In this document: piece by piece, positions 8,210-9,584 of the stretch
How positions within the stretch are numbered: position 1 is the stretch's first letter
Layout of the letters: every line of letters starts with the position of its first letter
Source of the DNA: Chloroflexota bacterium
GTDB taxonomy: Bacteria > Chloroflexota > Anaerolineae > JACRMK01
Length of the DNA stretch: 9,584 bases
Reading direction: 5' to 3'
Assembly: GCA_016200765.1 (NCBI GenBank)
Contig: JACQEC010000043.1
Span: 1 to 9,584, forward strand
Notes under the pieces: generated by a model
What the model saw: only the letters and a program-made list of their open reading frames with translations
Database searches by the model: none
What the model was told of the DNA's origin: nothing
Position numbers and translations under genes: made by a program

Positions 8210-8638
8210 CTACATTTGGCCTATTCGCTGTTCAATTTCCGCGATCAGGAACGGCAAGTTTGGCTGTGTGAAGCTCAACTCAGGCGCAGGGATCCGGTTG
8301 TGCTTGATATCAGGTGGCGTGTGTTTGTGATGCGGGTATGTGCTGTGCAAAACCGGATCACCTGGATGGGGTTGCGAATCGTACCAGTACAACTTTTCCC
8401 CTGCGCGCCAGACTTCATAGCCATACCAGTCTATCATGGCAGGCAAACGGTGATACACGATACGCTGACGGACGACCAGATGAAATTGCTGGTCGAAGAC
8501 GACCTCGCCGGCGACTCGCGCCAGTGACGCGCCCACACGGATAAACGTGAGTGTTGAACGGCGAATACTCGGAAATCGCTCGCCAAGCGTGTAGATAAAT
8601 AGCTCGTAGTCTTGTGCGGTGCGCAAGGGGTTGCTCAT
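8210..8638 (-). CDS. TumE/DUF6516-like protein, probable toxin
   Basis: The 142-residue product resembles the TumE/DUF6516 family of small toxins. The visible landmarks are a central beta-rich block with LVVRQRIVYHRLPAMIDWYGYE (54-75), the conserved YD..PHP segment (WYDSQPHP, 85-92), and the His-rich TYPHHKH (100-106), followed by a C-terminal helix PNLPFLIAEIEQRI. These aromatic and His-rich motifs are the most recognisable part of the family; the mechanism is not established to my knowledge. Its ATG overlaps the stop of the preceding small ORF as ATGA, the arrangement typical of toxin-antitoxin operons, with the likely antitoxin gene first. The family name rests on motif memory and not on a search; it might alternatively be called an uncharacterised hydrolase-like protein. 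Confidence 0.7.
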   Translation of the reverse strand: MSNPLRTAQDYELFIYTLGERFPSIRRSTLTFIRVGASLARVAGEVVFDQQFHLVVRQRIVYHRLPAMIDWYGYEVWRAGEKLYWYDSQPHPGDPVLHSTYPHHKHTPPDIKHNRIPAPELSFTQPNLPFLIAEIEQRIGQM

Positions 8639-8904
8639 TGCGCCACATGAATGAGTCCACTAAGGCTGGGCGTATGGCTTTGAACGCGCAGAATCGCATC
8701 ACGGTACTCGGTCTGGCGAGCCAGCCACGTCCGATACACGCTGGCCCACTCCCCAAAATCCAGCATCCAGCGATCGTCTTCAGGCTCCTCTCCATTGGCA
8801 TAAGCCGCGTAGAACGTTTCCGAGCGAATGCCGTACTTGCGCTCAAAGGCGAGCAACTCTTCTTCCAGCGCGTGAATATCAGCCAGAATCTCTTGAATGG
8901 TCAT
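8635..8904 (-). CDS. Small acidic helical protein, probable antitoxin of the TumE-like toxin
   Basis: An 89-residue mostly helical protein. Residues 1-25 (MTIQEILADIHALEEELLAFERKY) look like an amphipathic, possibly coiled-coil helix rich in Glu/Leu. The rest has a pattern of FYAAYANGEEPEDDRW and DFGEWASVYRTWLARQTEYRDAIL (49-72), in which an acidic loop precedes a second helix. No DNA-binding helix-turn-helix is evident. Its place directly upstream of, and overlapping by 4 bases, the TumE-like gene makes an antitoxin the likely role; that is inference from position and size. The start at 8904 is chosen over a GTG at 8910 because AGGAGG sits 6 bases upstream of 8904 and directly abuts the GTG. 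Confidence 0.72.
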   Translation of the reverse strand: MTIQEILADIHALEEELLAFERKYGIRSETFYAAYANGEEPEDDRWMLDFGEWASVYRTWLARQTEYRDAILRVQSHTPSLSGLIHVAQ

Positions 8905-8910
8905 AATCAC

Positions 8911-8916
8911 CCTCCT
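8911..8916 (-). promoter_or_regulatory. Strong ribosome binding site of the antitoxin-like gene
   Basis: AGGAGG on the minus strand with a 6-base spacer to ATG 8904. It would give strong translation of the antitoxin-like protein, while the overlapping downstream toxin gene has no comparable site, as expected if antitoxin must be in excess. Confidence 0.75.
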
Positions 8917-8960
8917 ACACGGTTACGCCGTTCAGGCAGAAAACTCCAAGCCAACCGGTT

Positions 8961-9584
8961 TCACACCACGCCCTCTTCCGTCTCCGCAATCAACTGATTG
9001 ACCACGGCCTTCATACTGCCACTGCGCTTGAAGGCGGCAAGCTGGCGGTCGGCGCTGGTGCCGCCGTCCATGATCTGATAGGCGTAGGCGATCTCCTTGC
9101 GACTGCCCAGCTCATCTATCACGTCGCCGAGGAACCAGTCAATCAGCTCGTGAATCAGCTCGCGCGCGGGCAGTTCCTGCTGTTTGCCGAAGTCAATCAG
9201 TTTGCCGTCCAGCCCGTAGCGCACGGCGCGCCACTTGTTCTCCTCTATCAGCGCCGCCGGATAGATGCGGAAGGTGATGTTGTCGCGGCGCAGTTTCCAC
9301 AGTTTATAGACCAGCGCCTGAAAGAGGGCCGCGATGCAGACCGCCTCGTCCACGCGCGTGCAGACGTCGCAGATGCGGAACTCCAGCGTCGGGTACTTCG
9401 GGTTGGGGCGCGCGTCCCACCAGATTTTCGTGGCGTCGGGGATGGAGTTCGTCTTGACCAGCGTGTCCACGAACTGCTGGAAGTCGGCGTGCGAGTGAAA
9501 CTCGCGCGGGATGCCGGTGCGCGGGAAGTTGCGGAAGATGACACTGCGGTACGACTTCAGCCCCGTCTCGCGCCCCATCCAGAA
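8961..9584 (-). CDS. GCS2/YbdK-type carboxylate-amine ligase (5' end outside window)
   Basis: The C-terminal 207 residues of a glutamate-cysteine ligase-2 family enzyme (about 370 residues when complete), which uses ATP to join a glutamate-type carboxylate to an amine such as cysteine. The visible part opens with FWMGRETGLKSYRSVIF (1-17) and FPRTGIP (20-26), then has IWWDARPNPKYPTLEFRI (54-71) and CDVCTRVDEAV (72-82), the strongest signatures of the YbdK/carboxylate-amine ligase subfamily, and ENKWRAVRYGLDGKLIDF (115-132). The C-terminus, with ADRQLAAF and a final helix, is complete. True substrates of YbdK-like proteins are often not known; some have weak gamma-glutamylcysteine ligase activity. 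The reading frame is open to the right edge, so the start is outside. It is separated from the antitoxin-like gene by 56 bases and no clear terminator was seen between them. Confidence 0.92.
   Translation of the reverse strand, partial: FWMGRETGLKSYRSVIFRNFPRTGIPREFHSHADFQQFVDTLVKTNSIPDATKIWWDARPNPKYPTLEFRICDVCTRVDEAVCIAALFQALVYKLWKLRRDNITFRIYPAALIEENKWRAVRYGLDGKLIDFGKQQELPARELIHELIDWFLGDVIDELGSRKEIAYAYQIMDGGTSADRQLAAFKRSGSMKAVVNQLIAETEEGVV

Overview
The window is GC-rich bacterial DNA (most gene bodies look well above 60% GC) in which every supported gene lies on the minus strand, so it reads from right to left. The mix of a starch-synthase-like glycosyltransferase, GlgC proteins of the type seen in filamentous phototroph-like phyla, a Uma2 (DUF820) nuclease, a MNT/HEPN pair and a TumE-type toxin pair suggests Chloroflexota, with Cyanobacteria or a related phylum as a weaker alternative. 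This is inferred from gene content and protein style, not from a marker gene.

Layout in transcription order: the C-terminal part of a GCS2/YbdK-type carboxylate-amine ligase (9584-8961); a small antitoxin-like ORF overlapping a TumE/DUF6516-like toxin by 4 bases (8904-8210); a membrane-anchored PAF-acetylhydrolase-like alpha/beta hydrolase (8099-6660); a MNT nucleotidyltransferase/HEPN pair with a 56-base overlap (6566-5843); a 594-residue starch/glycogen-synthase-like GT-B glycosyltransferase (5836-4052); an apparently active ADP-glucose pyrophosphorylase GlgC (4035-2761); a Uma2 nuclease without a recognisable start codon (about 2722-2144); a second GlgC homologue (2141-891); and an ATP-grasp ligase running off the left edge (867-1).

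The core is a glycogen-type cassette. GlgC would make ADP-glucose from glucose-1-phosphate and ATP, and the glycosyltransferase would transfer the glucose to an alpha-glucan. The most notable feature is the second GlgC homologue. It keeps the fold, the glucose-1-phosphate and metal residues and the beta-helix tail, but it has lost exactly the Arg and Lys of the nucleotide site that catalysis needs. It therefore looks like a regulatory, catalytically silent partner of the neighbouring GlgC, analogous to the large subunit of plant ADP-glucose pyrophosphorylase or to GlgD of Firmicutes. Three accessory modules (TumE pair, MNT/HEPN pair, Uma2) sit between the metabolic genes in the same orientation and sampled lines of them are visibly less GC-rich, consistent with insertion into an older metabolic cluster.
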